Shown here: positions 17,310 to 27,101 of the stretch, piece after piece | Layout: every line of letters starts with the position of its first letter | How positions within the stretch are numbered: the stretch's first letter is position 1 | NCBI GenBank assembly: GCA_902515985.1 | Contig: CABXWY010000004.1 | Location: forward strand, 27,462-91,461 | DNA length: 64,000 bases | DNA from: an uncultured Pelagibacteraceae bacterium | Lineage (GTDB): Bacteria > Pseudomonadota > Alphaproteobacteria > Pelagibacterales > Pelagibacteraceae | Direction: 5' to 3' | Program-made: the position numbers and the translations under genes | Notes under the pieces: generated by a model | Seen by the model: only the letters and a program-made list of their open reading frames with translations | Database searches by the model: none | Told to the model about the DNA's origin: nothing

Positions 17310-18745
17310 TGGATGAAAAAAATTTAAATTTAGTAAAAGATTATAAATACGGTTTTTCTACAGATATTGAAAACGTAAAAGCACCAAAGGGTCTTAACGA
17401 AGATGTTATCAAATTTATTTCTAAAAAAAAAAAGGAGCCAAAGTGGTTGTTGGATTGGAGGCTAAAGGCATATAAAAGATTGGAAGTTTTAATAGAACCT
17501 AATTGGCAAAAGCCAAAATATCCAAAAATTGATTATCAAGACCTTTATTATTATTCTGCACCAAAAAGTTTTAATGAAAAACCACAGAAATTAGAGGATC
17601 TCGATCCAAAATTATTAGAGACTTATAAGAAGTTAGGTATACCTCTTGATGAACAAAAAAAACTAAATGGTATTGCAGTTGATGCAGTGTTTGACTCTGT
17701 ATCTGTGGCAACGACATTTAAAGACACATTAACTAAACATGGTATTATTTTTTGTTCGATATCTGAAGCGGTTCAAAAATATCCAGATCTTGTTAAAAAA
17801 TATTTAGGAAGCGTTATACCTATTACTGATCACTATTTTGCTACTTTAAATTCAGCAGTTTTCACTGATGGATCTTTTGTTTATGTTCCAGAGGGTGTTA
17901 GGTGTCCAATGGAGTTATCCACTTATTTTAGAATAAATGCGTCTGATACTGGTCAGTTTGAGAGAACGCTAATAATTGCTGATAAGGGAAGTTATGTTAG
18001 TTATTTAGAAGGATGTACAGCTCCAATGAGAGATGAAAATCAACTTCATGCAGCCAATGTTGAGCTTGTTGCTTTAGATGATGCAGAAATAAAATATTCA
18101 ACAGTTCAAAATTGGTACCCTGGCGATAAAGATGGAAAAGGAGGTATTTACAACTTTGTAACAAAAAGAGGCTTATGCAAAGGAAATAATTCTAAAATTT
18201 CCTGGACACAAGTTGAAACCGGGTCAGCTATAACATGGAAATATCCAAGCTGTATACTCAAGGGTGATAATTCGATTGGTGAATTTTATTCAATAGCAAT
18301 AACAAACAATCATCAAAAAGCAGATACTGGAACTAAAATGATTCATTTAGGAAGAAATACAAAAAGTAAAATTATATCCAAAGGGATAAGTGCTGGCTTA
18401 TCTGATATGACTTATCGTGGCTTAGTTGATATTTCACCAAATGCAGTAAATTCAAATAATTATACTCAGTGTGATTCACTTTTAATGGGAAATAGATGTG
18501 GTGCTCATACAATACCCTACATAAAAAATAAAAATTCAGACTCCAATATAGCTCATGAAGCAACAACATCAAAGATCAGTGAGGATCAATTGCATTATTG
18601 TCAACAGCGAGGTCTAAACCCAGAGGAAGCTGTTGGATTAATAGTCAATGGTTTTTGTAAAGAAGTACTCCAGCAATTACCAATGGAATTTGCGGTAGAA
18701 GCACAGAAACTTGTTGGTATCAGTTTAGAGGGAAGCGTAGGCTAA
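17309..18745 (+). CDS. sufB: Fe-S cluster assembly scaffold SufB
   Basis: 478 aa. Core scaffold of the SufBC2D complex, on which Fe-S clusters are built. Seen: [93 protein letters not shown], and near the C terminus [18 protein letters not shown] and [15 protein letters not shown]. Length is normal for SufB. It overlaps iscR and sufC by one base each, so translation is probably coupled along the operon. Confidence 0.98.
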   Translation: MDEKNLNLVKDYKYGFSTDIENVKAPKGLNEDVIKFISKKKKEPKWLLDWRLKAYKRLEVLIEPNWQKPKYPKIDYQDLYYYSAPKSFNEKPQKLEDLDPKLLETYKKLGIPLDEQKKLNGIAVDAVFDSVSVATTFKDTLTKHGIIFCSISEAVQKYPDLVKKYLGSVIPITDHYFATLNSAVFTDGSFVYVPEGVRCPMELSTYFRINASDTGQFERTLIIADKGSYVSYLEGCTAPMRDENQLHAANVELVALDDAEIKYSTVQNWYPGDKDGKGGIYNFVTKRGLCKGNNSKISWTQVETGSAITWKYPSCILKGDNSIGEFYSIAITNNHQKADTGTKMIHLGRNTKSKIISKGISAGLSDMTYRGLVDISPNAVNSNNYTQCDSLLMGNRCGAHTIPYIKNKNSDSNIAHEATTSKISEDQLHYCQQRGLNPEEAVGLIVNGFCKEVLQQLPMEFAVEAQKLVGISLEGSVG

Positions 18746-19479
18746 TGTTAAAAATTAATAATTTAAACGCAAATATTGATAAAAAATCTATTTTAAATGG
18801 TTTTAATTTAGAGATAAAAGCCGGCGAAGTTCATGCAATAATGGGTCCAAATGGATCTGGAAAAAGCACTTTATCTAATATTTTGTCAGGCAAAAGAGGT
18901 TACGATGTTACTGGAGAGGTGATGTTTGAAAACAAAAATCTTTTTGAATTAGAAACTGAAGAAAGAGCACATAAAGGTATATTTTTAGCATTTCAATATC
19001 CTTTAGAAATTCCAGGTGTAAATACAAATATTTTTCTTAAAACATCCATGAACGCAATTAGAAAAGCACGAGGCGAAAAAGAATTAGATGCTTTAGAATT
19101 TTTAAAAATTGTAAAAGAAAAATCAAAAGAGCTCAAATTTGATGAAGAGAAACTTGGTAGACAATTAAATGTAGGTTTTTCAGGTGGTGAAAAAAAGAAA
19201 AACGAAATTCTACAAATGTCTTTACTAAATCCAAAATTATCGATTCTTGATGAAACAGATTCAGGGCTGGACATTGATGCACTTAAAATAGTTGCTAATG
19301 GAGTAAATACATTAAGAGAAAAGAATAATGCTTTCCTAATTATAACTCATTATCAAAGATTATTAGAATATATAAAACCAGACTTCGTGCATGTATTGAT
19401 AGGTGGTAAAATAAAAAAATCAGGTGGTCCTGAACTAGCTTTGGAACTTGAAAGTAAAGGTTACGAGAATTTTAATTAA
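18745..19479 (+). CDS. sufC: Fe-S cluster assembly ATPase SufC
   Basis: 244 aa ABC-type ATPase without membrane domains, the energising subunit of SufBC2D. Walker A GPNGSGKST (residue about 35), Q loop FQYPLEIPGV, signature FSGGEKKKNEILQM, Walker B with LSILDETDSGLDIDAL, and the switch His in LIITHYQRLLEYI. All catalytic elements are intact. It overlaps sufB by one base and abuts sufD without a gap. Confidence 0.98.
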   Translation: MLKINNLNANIDKKSILNGFNLEIKAGEVHAIMGPNGSGKSTLSNILSGKRGYDVTGEVMFENKNLFELETEERAHKGIFLAFQYPLEIPGVNTNIFLKTSMNAIRKARGEKELDALEFLKIVKEKSKELKFDEEKLGRQLNVGFSGGEKKKNEILQMSLLNPKLSILDETDSGLDIDALKIVANGVNTLREKNNAFLIITHYQRLLEYIKPDFVHVLIGGKIKKSGGPELALELESKGYENFN

Positions 19480-20721
19480 ATGGAAAATAAAATAAAAACA
19501 GATTTTGAAAAAGCTTTTAAAAATTTTCCATTGAAGGAGGAATTAGATTTTAAAAAAAATAATCTAGAAAATTTTATTAAAAAAGGCTTCCCTGGAAAAA
19601 AAATGGAAAGTTGGAAATTTTCAGACTTGAATCAAATTATAAATAAAAATTTAGGAGAATTAAATTTTTATACAGATCACGTACAGAAAAACCTTATAGA
19701 TACGTCGCTAATTATTAAAAACTTTGAGCATAATAAAATAGTTTTTATTAATGGCAAAATAGAAGAAATTGATTTTAATTTTGAGGAAAAAGATAAAATT
19801 CAAGTATCTAAAGGACTATCCAATCAAATAAATTCTTTTAAAGGAAATTCTCTTTTGAGTTTGAATAATGCTTTCTGCAAAAATTTTTATAACATTACTA
19901 TTAAAACTAATTATTCAATGAAAAAACCTTTAATTATCTACCATATGATAAATAAAGATATAAGTTTAACAACAGTCAATTCTCAGTTAAGTTTTTATTT
20001 AGAAAAAAATAGTTTATTGAAAATAATAGATATATATGACGAAAAAAGTGAAAAAAATTTCATAAATACGTTTTACAATTTCTCACTAAAAGAAAATGCG
20101 ATATTAAAAAATTTTAAAATAGATAATTCTCAAAATAATAATATAAAATATTCTTTCAACAATATCGAACAAGAACAAAATACTATTTCAGAAACATTTA
20201 TCTTATCAAATGGATCCAAATTTTTAAAAAATGAGATTAATTGTAATTTAAAAGGTAAATACTCATCAGCATTCATTAACGGAATATTTTCACTAAATAC
20301 AGATAAACACCACGAAATTAGAACGTCAGTAAATCACTTAGTAGAGAATACTAAAAGCTATCAATTGATTAAAAGTGTACTTGAGGATAAATCAAAGTCA
20401 GCATATCAAGGAAAAATTTATGTTAATCCCGAGGCTCAAAAGACAGACGGTTATCAATTAAGTAAATGTATATTATTAGACAAGAATACTGAATTTAATG
20501 CTAAACCTGAATTGGAGATTTACGCTGATGATGTTAAATGCTCTCATGGATCAGCATCTGGCAGTCTTAGTGAAGACTCAATTTTTTATTTAAGATCTAG
20601 AGGTCTAAATTATAAACAAGCAAAAAAACTATTAATAAGAGGTTTTTTTCTTGATGTGATTGAAAAAATTACAGATGAAGAGGTTAAAAATTATATTAAG
20701 GAAATAATGGAATTTAATTAA
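19480..20721 (+). CDS. sufD: Fe-S cluster assembly protein SufD
   Basis: 413 aa partner of SufB in the SufBC2D scaffold. The N-terminal half is divergent and Lys/Asn rich; the C-terminal beta-helix and helical end are recognisable: SAYQGKIYVNPEAQKTDGYQ, YADDVKCSHGSASGSLSED with the conserved Cys-Ser-His, and the tail FYLRSRGLNYKQAKKLLIRG. It begins directly after the sufC stop and overlaps sufS by one base. Position and C-terminal motif make the call secure despite drift. Confidence 0.95.
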   Translation: MENKIKTDFEKAFKNFPLKEELDFKKNNLENFIKKGFPGKKMESWKFSDLNQIINKNLGELNFYTDHVQKNLIDTSLIIKNFEHNKIVFINGKIEEIDFNFEEKDKIQVSKGLSNQINSFKGNSLLSLNNAFCKNFYNITIKTNYSMKKPLIIYHMINKDISLTTVNSQLSFYLEKNSLLKIIDIYDEKSEKNFINTFYNFSLKENAILKNFKIDNSQNNNIKYSFNNIEQEQNTISETFILSNGSKFLKNEINCNLKGKYSSAFINGIFSLNTDKHHEIRTSVNHLVENTKSYQLIKSVLEDKSKSAYQGKIYVNPEAQKTDGYQLSKCILLDKNTEFNAKPELEIYADDVKCSHGSASGSLSEDSIFYLRSRGLNYKQAKKLLIRGFFLDVIEKITDEEVKNYIKEIMEFN

Positions 20722-21938
20722 TGAATATAGACAATATAAAAAAACAGTTCCCCATTTTTAATAACAAAGTTCATAACAATGATTTAGTGTATCTAGATAG
20801 CGCTAATTCATCTCAAAAACCACAAGTAGTTGTTGATAGAATTTACGATTTTTATACAAAGGAATTTTCAAATGTTGGAAGAAGTGTCCACTATTTAGCA
20901 GTTGCAGCAACAAATTTATATGAAAATACAAGATCAATGATGCAAAAATATATCAACGCAAAAGATCCTAATGAAATAGTATTTACTAAAGGAGCAACAG
21001 AGGCAATCAATTTAGTGGCAAATACTTTTGGGCAGAAATTTTTAGAGGAAGGAGATGAAATTCTTCTTACAGAATTAGAGCATCATTCAAACTATGTTCC
21101 ATGGCATTACTTGAGAAAACTAAAAGGTATTAAAATTAATTTCGCAGAAATAAACAACGATGGTGAAATTACAATCGAAAGCATAGAAAAAAGTATAACT
21201 CCTAAAACAAAAATGATAGCAATTACGCATCTCTCAAATGTTACAGGTGCAATATTACCTATTAAAGAGATAACGTCTTTAGCCCATTCTAAAAATATTC
21301 CAATTTTAATAGATGGTTGCCAAGGAGCACCGCATTTAAAATTAGATATGCAAGACATAGATTGTGATTTTTATGCAATATCATGTCATAAAATGTATGG
21401 TCCAACTGGTTTAGGAATTCTTTACGCAAAAAAAAAATGGCTTGAAGCTTTGCCACCATATCAAGGTGGTGGAGGAATGATAAGAGATGTTAAAAAAGAA
21501 GGTATATCTTTTGGTGACCTTCCAAATAAATATGAGGCTGGAACAATGGCAACTGCTCAAGTAATAGCATTTGGAGAGTCAATTAAATTTCTAAATCAAA
21601 TAGGAATTGAAAATATAGAAAAGCATGAAAGTGAATTAACGAAATATGGTGAAGAAGTTTTAAGAAAAAATAATTCTGTTAAATTAATCGGAAATCCAAA
21701 GAATAAAGGATCAGTTTTATCTTTTACTTTAGATGGGATACATGCCCATGACATTGCAACTATTTTAGATGAAGATGGAGTTGCTATTCGAGCGGGGCAC
21801 CATTGTTGTCAGATACTGCATGATAAATTAGGATTGACAGCAACTGCAAGAGCTTCATTAGGAGTTTACAATACTAAAGAAGATTTAGATAAATTAAATG
21901 AGTCAATAAACAACTGTAAAAAAATTTTTGATAGATAA
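20721..21938 (+). CDS. sufS: Cysteine desulfurase SufS
   Basis: 405 aa class II (group II) cysteine desulfurase, PLP dependent. It removes sulfur from cysteine as a persulfide for cluster assembly. Seen: VYLDSANSSQKPQVVVDRI, FTKGATEAINLVANTFG, LTELEHHSNYVPWH, the PLP lysine in AISCHKMYGPTGLG, and the catalytic cysteine in IRAGHHCCQILHDKLG. Length is standard. In this operon a SufU-like protein follows directly and is the probable sulfur acceptor; no sufE is present in the window. Confidence 0.97.
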   Translation: MNIDNIKKQFPIFNNKVHNNDLVYLDSANSSQKPQVVVDRIYDFYTKEFSNVGRSVHYLAVAATNLYENTRSMMQKYINAKDPNEIVFTKGATEAINLVANTFGQKFLEEGDEILLTELEHHSNYVPWHYLRKLKGIKINFAEINNDGEITIESIEKSITPKTKMIAITHLSNVTGAILPIKEITSLAHSKNIPILIDGCQGAPHLKLDMQDIDCDFYAISCHKMYGPTGLGILYAKKKWLEALPPYQGGGGMIRDVKKEGISFGDLPNKYEAGTMATAQVIAFGESIKFLNQIGIENIEKHESELTKYGEEVLRKNNSVKLIGNPKNKGSVLSFTLDGIHAHDIATILDEDGVAIRAGHHCCQILHDKLGLTATARASLGVYNTKEDLDKLNESINNCKKIFDR

Positions 21939-22408
21939 TGAATTTAAAAGAATTATACCAAGAAATCATTTTAGATCACGGAAAAAATCCTAGGAATTTA
22001 AAAAAAACAGAGAATTTTAATAAAGATGCAAGAGGACACAATCCTTTATGTGGAGATAAGGTTCATATTTTTTTAAAGATTGATGAAAATAAAAATATTT
22101 CAGATATATCTTTTGAAGGTAGTGGATGCGCTATATCAATGGCTTCAGCGTCACTAATGACAGACTTAATGAAGGAAAAAAAAGAAAATGAAGTTAAAGA
22201 ATTAGTAGATGATTTCTTAAAAATGATTAAGGATAGCCCTGAAATGAAAAGTAAAATCATAAGTGATGATGAAAAAACTAAATTAATGTCTCTTTCTGGA
22301 GTTAAACAATATCCTATGAGAGTAAAATGTGCTACTTTGGCATGGCATACTTTGACATCAGCAATGAGCAATTCACAAGAAGAGACAAATACAGAAAAAT
22401 TCGACTAA
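21938..22408 (+). CDS. sufU: SufU/IscU-like Fe-S assembly protein
   Basis: 156 aa NifU-N-type protein. Three conserved cysteine sites: GHNPLCGDKVHIFLKI, FEGSGCAISMASASLM and VKCATLAWHTL. Between the second and third sites there is an 18-20 residue insertion (about 85-110), which is typical of SufU rather than IscU, and the usual IscU His-Cys pair is not seen. In Gram-positives SufU is a zinc-dependent sulfur acceptor for SufS; the same role is inferred here. It overlaps sufS by one base and is one base from sufT. Confidence 0.9.
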   Translation: MNLKELYQEIILDHGKNPRNLKKTENFNKDARGHNPLCGDKVHIFLKIDENKNISDISFEGSGCAISMASASLMTDLMKEKKENEVKELVDDFLKMIKDSPEMKSKIISDDEKTKLMSLSGVKQYPMRVKCATLAWHTLTSAMSNSQEETNTEKFD

Positions 22409-22409
22409 A

Positions 22410-22709
22410 ATGGAACTTAAAGAACAAATAATTAATGAAATAAAGAAGATTTATGATCCTGAAATACCAGTTAATATATACGAGCTAGGGTTAATTTATG
22501 ATATAAATGTAGATAGAGATAATATGGTTAAGATTAAAATGACATTAACAACGCCAAACTGTCCAGTTGCAGAGAGCTTGCCAAAAGAAGTTAAGGACAG
22601 TGTAAAAGAAGTTAAAAATGTTAAAGATGTAGAATTAGATTTAGTCTGGGATCCACCTTGGGATAAATCTATGATGTCTGAAGCTGCTAAACTGGAGCTT
22701 AATTTATGA
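22410..22709 (+). CDS. sufT: SufT / MIP18 (DUF59) family Fe-S maturation protein
   Basis: 99 aa MIP18-type domain. Seen: IKKIYDPEIPVNIYELGLIY, MTLTTPNCPVAESLPKEV (with the conserved cysteine) and VDLVWDPPWDKSMMSEAAK-like C terminus. SufT proteins help maturation of Fe-S proteins when cluster demand is high. It is embedded in the suf operon, 1 base after sufU and overlapping sufA by 4 bases. Confidence 0.92.
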   Translation: MELKEQIINEIKKIYDPEIPVNIYELGLIYDINVDRDNMVKIKMTLTTPNCPVAESLPKEVKDSVKEVKNVKDVELDLVWDPPWDKSMMSEAAKLELNL

Positions 22710-23035
22710 CACAAATAATAACCCTTAGTGAAAGTGCTGCGGAAAGAATCAAAGAGATTATCTCAAAAGACAATAATTCTTTTGGCGTTAGGGTAGGCGT
22801 TAAAAGTGGCGGTTGTGCAGGTATGGCCTATATAATGGAATACGCTAAAGAAAAAAAACCTAATGATGAGATGATAGAAGACAAAGGTGTAAAAGTATTT
22901 ATTGATCCTGCTGCAGTTATGTATTTGTTAGGTACCCAAATGGATTATAAAAAAGATAAATTTTCATCATCTTTCGTATTCAATAATCCAAACGAAACAG
23001 AACGTTGTGGATGCGGAGAGTCATTTAAAATATAG
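22706..23035 (+). CDS. sufA: A-type Fe-S carrier (SufA/ErpA/IscA family)
   Basis: 109 aa, the HesB/IscA fold. The three cluster-binding cysteines are present: SGGCAGMAYIM in the middle and ERCGCGESF at the C terminus. It takes clusters from SufBC2D and hands them to target enzymes. It is the last gene of the operon and overlaps sufT by 4 bases. Whether it is SufA or ErpA by ancestry cannot be settled from sequence reading; location argues for SufA. Confidence 0.93.
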   Translation: MTQIITLSESAAERIKEIISKDNNSFGVRVGVKSGGCAGMAYIMEYAKEKKPNDEMIEDKGVKVFIDPAAVMYLLGTQMDYKKDKFSSSFVFNNPNETERCGCGESFKI

Positions 23036-23093
23036 TATCCATTTTGAGCATATCTGCTTTGCATAAAACGCATATCTAATATATACAATCTAA

Positions 23094-23264
23094 ATGAACA
23101 TTTTTGAATTTAGAAATTTGCTAAAATCCGAGGATAAGAAAGAGAGAAGAATGTCTTTTTTTCGAAAACTTATCAGGTCAGTTGATGTTGGAGCAAATGG
23201 AACACAAGATTATGTTGTTAAAAACGGGTCTGGTAAAAACAAGATTGCTTCTACCAGACAATAA
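23094..23264 (+). CDS. Small hypothetical protein, 56 aa
   Basis: ATG at 23094 to TAA at 23262-23264. The peptide begins MNIFEFRNLLKSEDKKERR, has a basic stretch (FFRKLIRS) and ends in a Gly/Asn/Lys-rich tail NGSGKNKIASTRQ; there is no membrane helix and no cysteine. It fills most of the 235-base gap between sufA and glnA, on the same strand as suf. No good ribosome site is seen, although the composition looks coding. A direct repeat GCATATCT (23048-23055, 23070-23077) lies upstream. I do not recognise it; it may be a spurious ORF. Confidence 0.45.
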   Translation: MNIFEFRNLLKSEDKKERRMSFFRKLIRSVDVGANGTQDYVVKNGSGKNKIASTRQ

Positions 23265-23270
23265 TTTTAT

Positions 23271-24677
23271 TTAACAACTGTAATACATATCAAACTCAAT
23301 TGGGTGAGGAGTGTGTTCAAAGTTATGAATTTCCTCAAACTTAAGAGCTATATAAGCATCTATTTGATCATCTGTAAAAACTCCACCTTCAGTTAGGAAT
23401 TTTCTATCTTTATCCAGACTTTCCATTGCTTCTCTTAAAGATCCACAAACTGTTGGAATTTTTTTAACCTCATCTTCCGATAAGGCATAAAGATCTTTAT
23501 CAAAAGATTTACCTGGGTCTATTTTATTTTTTACCCCGTCTAATCCAGCCATTAACATCGCCGCAAATGTTAAATAAGGATTTCCAGCCGCATCTCCAAA
23601 TCTTACTTCGCATCTTGCAGCTTTCTTACTTAAAGTTATAGGTATTCTACACGATGCAGATCTATTTCTTGCAGAATATGCTAAAAGAACTGGTGCTTCA
23701 AAACCTGGAATTAATCTTTTGTAACTATTTGTTGTAGCATTTGCAAATGCATTAATTGCTTTTGCATGTTTTAAAATTCCACCAATATAATTTAAAGCTA
23801 GGTCTGACAATCCTGCATACTTATCCCCAGAAAATAAAGCTTTATCACCTTTCCAGATTGATTGATGAACATGCATTCCAGAACCATTATCACCTTTAAC
23901 AGGCTTTGGCATAAAAGTTGCTGTTTTTCCGAATGAATGTGAAACCATATGCACAGCATATTTATATAACTGTAAATTATCTGCTTGATCTACCAAAGTT
24001 CCAAAATACATTCCAAGTTCGTGTTGACTTGGAGCAACTTCATGGTGGTGTTTTTCGACTTTTATACCCATATCTCTCATAGCTTTTAAATATTCACTTC
24101 TCATATCTTGAGCACTGTCAACTGGTGGCACTGGGAAGTACCCACCTTTTACTCCAGGTCTATGTCCCATATTACCGTTAGGATAATCTTTTCCTGTATT
24201 GTATGGGCCTTCTGTACTATCTATTTTAAAACCTGTTTCGTTCATGTCATTTTTGTATTTTACATCGTCAAAAACAAAGAACTCTGCTTCTGGTCCAAAA
24301 AATGCTTTATCACCAATTCCTGATTTTTTTAAATATGCTTCTGCTTTTTTTGCAGTGCCTCGAGGATCTCTTTCATAAGGATCTTTTTTAATCGCATCCA
24401 TAACATCACAAAAAATATTTAATGTATTATGGGAAGTGAAAGGATCAATCACGGTCCTTGATAAATCAGGTTTCAAAATCATATCTGATTCATTAATTGC
24501 TTTCCATCCAGCAATTGAAGAACCATCAAAAAAAATTCCTTCATCTAGCATTTCATCGTCAACAACTGTTGTATCCATTGTTACATGCTGCAACTTTCCC
24601 CTTGGATCGGTGAATCTTAAATCTACATATTCAATATCTTTATCTTTTATCAATTTTAAAACATTTTCTGCGCTCAT
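23271..24677 (-). CDS. glnA: Glutamine synthetase, type I
   Basis: 468 aa, dodecameric GSI. It makes glutamine from glutamate, ammonia and ATP, the main entry of ammonium into metabolism. Seen: [81 protein letters not shown], and [20 protein letters not shown]. The Tyr of the adenylylation loop is kept ([15 protein letters not shown]), so control by GlnE-type adenylylation is possible. A strong SD (AAGGGG) precedes the ATG. The 138-base gap to the divergent YbaK gene holds an 11-bp palindrome. Confidence 0.98.
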   Translation of the reverse strand: MSAENVLKLIKDKDIEYVDLRFTDPRGKLQHVTMDTTVVDDEMLDEGIFFDGSSIAGWKAINESDMILKPDLSRTVIDPFTSHNTLNIFCDVMDAIKKDPYERDPRGTAKKAEAYLKKSGIGDKAFFGPEAEFFVFDDVKYKNDMNETGFKIDSTEGPYNTGKDYPNGNMGHRPGVKGGYFPVPPVDSAQDMRSEYLKAMRDMGIKVEKHHHEVAPSQHELGMYFGTLVDQADNLQLYKYAVHMVSHSFGKTATFMPKPVKGDNGSGMHVHQSIWKGDKALFSGDKYAGLSDLALNYIGGILKHAKAINAFANATTNSYKRLIPGFEAPVLLAYSARNRSASCRIPITLSKKAARCEVRFGDAAGNPYLTFAAMLMAGLDGVKNKIDPGKSFDKDLYALSEDEVKKIPTVCGSLREAMESLDKDRKFLTEGGVFTDDQIDAYIALKFEEIHNFEHTPHPIEFDMYYSC

Positions 24678-24754
24678 ATTTATCCCCTTAATTAATTATG
24701 GTTTATTAGCAAATAAAAATATATTAATATCGCTTATTATATTGATATCTCCTA

Positions 24755-24765
24755 TGCAATTTGCA
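24755..24765. promoter_or_regulatory. 11-bp palindrome in the glnA/ybaK divergent region
   Basis: TGCAATTTGCA, half-sites TGCAA and TTGCA around one T. It sits 78 bases upstream of the glnA start and 51 bases upstream of the YbaK-family start. TGCA-type half-sites occur in NtrC operators, but the usual TGCACC form is absent and the spacing is shorter, so binding by any given regulator is unproven. Confidence 0.3.
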
Positions 24766-24815
24766 CATGGATTTTAACCTAAGTTATTAATATTTTACAA
24801 ACAATTATTAGTTGT

Positions 24816-25298
24816 ATGGATAATCTATTGAACAAAGAACCAGTAAAAAGAGCCCAAGAACATCTCAAAAAGTTCGATGAAAATAAAAAAATCAAAGTCT
24901 TAGAAGAAACAGCCAGAACTGCTCAAGATGCATCTAAAGCACTAAAATGTGAGGTGGGAGCTATAGTTAAAAGCTTATTATTTAGAGCAGGGGACGGGTT
25001 CATTTTATGTCTGGTTTCGGGTGATAAGAAATGTTCATTAAACAAACTTAAGAAAATTACTCAAAAAAATGATTTGTGTATGGCTACGCCTGATGAAGTA
25101 AAAACTCAAACAGGATACACAATTGGAGGAGTATCTCCTGCAGGTTTGATAAATAAAATAGAAATATTTATGGATAGTTCTTTAGAAAGATTTAATAAGC
25201 TTTATGCTGCAGCAGGACATCCAAACTGTATTTTTGAAATTAACTTTGAAGAACTACATTCTATAACTTCATCAAAAATAATGGAGATTACGGAGTGA
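24816..25298 (+). CDS. YbaK/ProX-type aminoacyl-tRNA deacylase family protein
   Basis: 160 aa. YbaK-like editing domain, expected to hydrolyse mischarged tRNAs (Cys- or Ala-tRNA-Pro in the characterised members). Seen: the catalytic Lys region CEVGAIVKSLLFRAGDGFILC, VSGDKKCSLNKLKKI, the glycine motif TGYTIGGVSPAGL, and a C-terminal YAAAGHPNCIFEIN. All main family motifs are intact. The stop overlaps the GTG start of the next transporter (GAGTGA), so translation is coupled. Confidence 0.88.
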   Translation: MDNLLNKEPVKRAQEHLKKFDENKKIKVLEETARTAQDASKALKCEVGAIVKSLLFRAGDGFILCLVSGDKKCSLNKLKKITQKNDLCMATPDEVKTQTGYTIGGVSPAGLINKIEIFMDSSLERFNKLYAAAGHPNCIFEINFEELHSITSSKIMEITE

Positions 25299-26170
25299 GA
25301 AAACCAACTATAATTGATTATTCACTTTTATGTTTTTTAGCTCTTATATGGTCATCTGCATTTTTTAATATTAAAATAGCAACCGAGTCCTTTGGACCAG
25401 TAACAATTGCTTTTTTAAGAGTCTTTTTAGCGTCAATTCCATTAATAATTTTATGTAATTATAAAAAAATTAAAATTGAAGTTTTTTCAAAGGACTGGTA
25501 CTGGTTTGCATTAATTGGATTTGTTAATCTTGTAATCCCATTTTTTTTTATCTCTTATGGAATAAAAGCCGTTCAAAGTAATTTAGCTGCAATACTTATG
25601 TCAAGCACACCTTTGACGTCGACAATTTTAGGACATTATTTTACAAAGTATGAAAAATTCAATTTAATTAAAACTATCGGAGTTTTAATTGGTTTTTCAG
25701 GAATTGTTTATTTATTCTCAGATAATATTTTAATAAATGAAAATAATTTTTATTCTGCAATAATAATTTTGTTAGGTGCCACAGGTTATGTTGTAGGAGG
25801 AGTTCTTACTTTGAAAATAAGTAATAAAAAAAATGAAAATGTTACAACATCAATATGTATTTGGGCTTCAATAATACTTTTACCTTTAACTTTAATTTTC
25901 GAACAACCCTGGAACAGTATTCCAAGCACAATTTCAGTCATATCTGTAATTTACCTTGGTTTAGTATCAACCGGTCTTGCATGGTTGTTGAGATTTTCAA
26001 TTTTAAAAAAAAATGGTCTGATTTTTCAGTCACAGGTATCCTTTTTAATACCAATTTTTGGAATAGTTTTAGGTTATATTTTTCTAAATGAATTAATTAC
26101 CCCAAAAATAATGGTTTCAGTGGTGTTAGTGCTTATTGGAATTTATTTAGCAAAAAGATCAAACGATTAG
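25295..26170 (+). CDS. EamA-family (DMT superfamily) permease
   Basis: 291 aa with about ten hydrophobic segments in two EamA repeats; start motif DYSLLCFLALIWSSAFFNIK and second-half VISVIYLGLVSTGLAWLLR are typical. Inner-membrane drug/metabolite transporter; substrate unknown, often amino acids or metabolite export. The start is GTG 25295, overlapping the YbaK stop, which is the only start that keeps the first helix complete. One of three EamA genes in the window. Confidence 0.88.
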   Translation: MRKPTIIDYSLLCFLALIWSSAFFNIKIATESFGPVTIAFLRVFLASIPLIILCNYKKIKIEVFSKDWYWFALIGFVNLVIPFFFISYGIKAVQSNLAAILMSSTPLTSTILGHYFTKYEKFNLIKTIGVLIGFSGIVYLFSDNILINENNFYSAIIILLGATGYVVGGVLTLKISNKKNENVTTSICIWASIILLPLTLIFEQPWNSIPSTISVISVIYLGLVSTGLAWLLRFSILKKNGLIFQSQVSFLIPIFGIVLGYIFLNELITPKIMVSVVLVLIGIYLAKRSND

Positions 26171-26178
26171 AACAAATT

Positions 26179-27093
26179 TTATTTTAATTTTGATAAAACA
26201 GAAATATGCTTAGGCCCAGTTTCACAGCATCCACCAAGTATAGTGGCTCCATTATCGATAAATTTTTTACCTAAATTTTTAAATATTTCTTCTGATACTT
26301 CTCTTTTTCCCATAACAGTATTTAAGTTAACAGCATCTTCATTGAATTTAGCTGTATTAATCATTCTCACTGGAGATGGCTCATCATCACCCCAAAGATT
26401 AACTTTATAACCAAAAGGCAAATTGTGCGCCTTTAAATCATTCATAGAATTCTCAGCAATTTCAATTGATACACACGATGCAATTATACCTATCCAATTA
26501 GGACTTTTATATTTGTTGATCATTTCACCTATGGTTTCACCAGATGGAAGTTTTCCATTTTTTAGCAAATGTATACCCACTAAAATGGGTTTATTTGTTT
26601 GTTCGATTATCTTTGAGGCTATGTCTATTTCTTTTCCACTTGATACAACATCCAGATAATAGAAATCGACAAAATCTTTTATGCAATTAATTTGATCGTA
26701 AAAATTTTCATGTATAATTTTGTCGTTTCTATTATCTGTTTTATAAGTGTCAGATTGTGCCGGTATACTACCTGCTATTAAAATTTCTTTTTTTGATTTT
26801 TCTTTTGCTTTTAATGCAAGTTCACAAGCTTTTTTATTAGCAAATTCGAACAAATCATTTACTTTGTTTTGTTCCATTCTAATTCTTCTACTTGAGAAAT
26901 TCGTCGTAACAATAACTTCCGCGCCAGCTTTTATGTATGCTGAATGAATATCAACTATTAAATCATGATACTTTTTATCTAATACAGCGCTTGTTGACCA
27001 AAGTGTTCCCTTTGAAACAAGGCCGCGAGCATGTAATTCTTGTCCCATTCCACCATCAAGAATTCTAATTTTTTTAAAAAAATCTTTATCCAT
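26179..27093 (-). CDS. Homocysteine S-methyltransferase family protein
   Basis: 304 aa, Pfam S-methyl_trans fold (MmuM/BHMT-like). N-terminal ILDGGMGQELHARG, middle VIVTTNFSSRRIRMEQN and LVGIHLLKNGKLPSGET, and the C-terminal zinc-binding GGCCETGPKHI with the paired cysteines. Enzymes of this class move methyl groups from S-methylmethionine, betaine or related donors to homocysteine or another thiol; the donor here is undetermined. In sulfur-compound-dependent marine bacteria such an enzyme could use DMSP-related donors, but that is speculation. Convergent with the EamA gene, divergent from exaC. Confidence 0.87.
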   Translation of the reverse strand: MDKDFFKKIRILDGGMGQELHARGLVSKGTLWSTSAVLDKKYHDLIVDIHSAYIKAGAEVIVTTNFSSRRIRMEQNKVNDLFEFANKKACELALKAKEKSKKEILIAGSIPAQSDTYKTDNRNDKIIHENFYDQINCIKDFVDFYYLDVVSSGKEIDIASKIIEQTNKPILVGIHLLKNGKLPSGETIGEMINKYKSPNWIGIIASCVSIEIAENSMNDLKAHNLPFGYKVNLWGDDEPSPVRMINTAKFNEDAVNLNTVMGKREVSEEIFKNLGKKFIDNGATILGGCCETGPKHISVLSKLK

Positions 27094-27101
27094 ATAAAAA
27101 T

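Noticed and set aside
24678..24815. Riboswitch or glnA leader RNA before glnA
   Set aside because: The 138-base gap is shared by divergent promoters, is AT-rich and shows no conserved stem set; only the short palindrome stands out.
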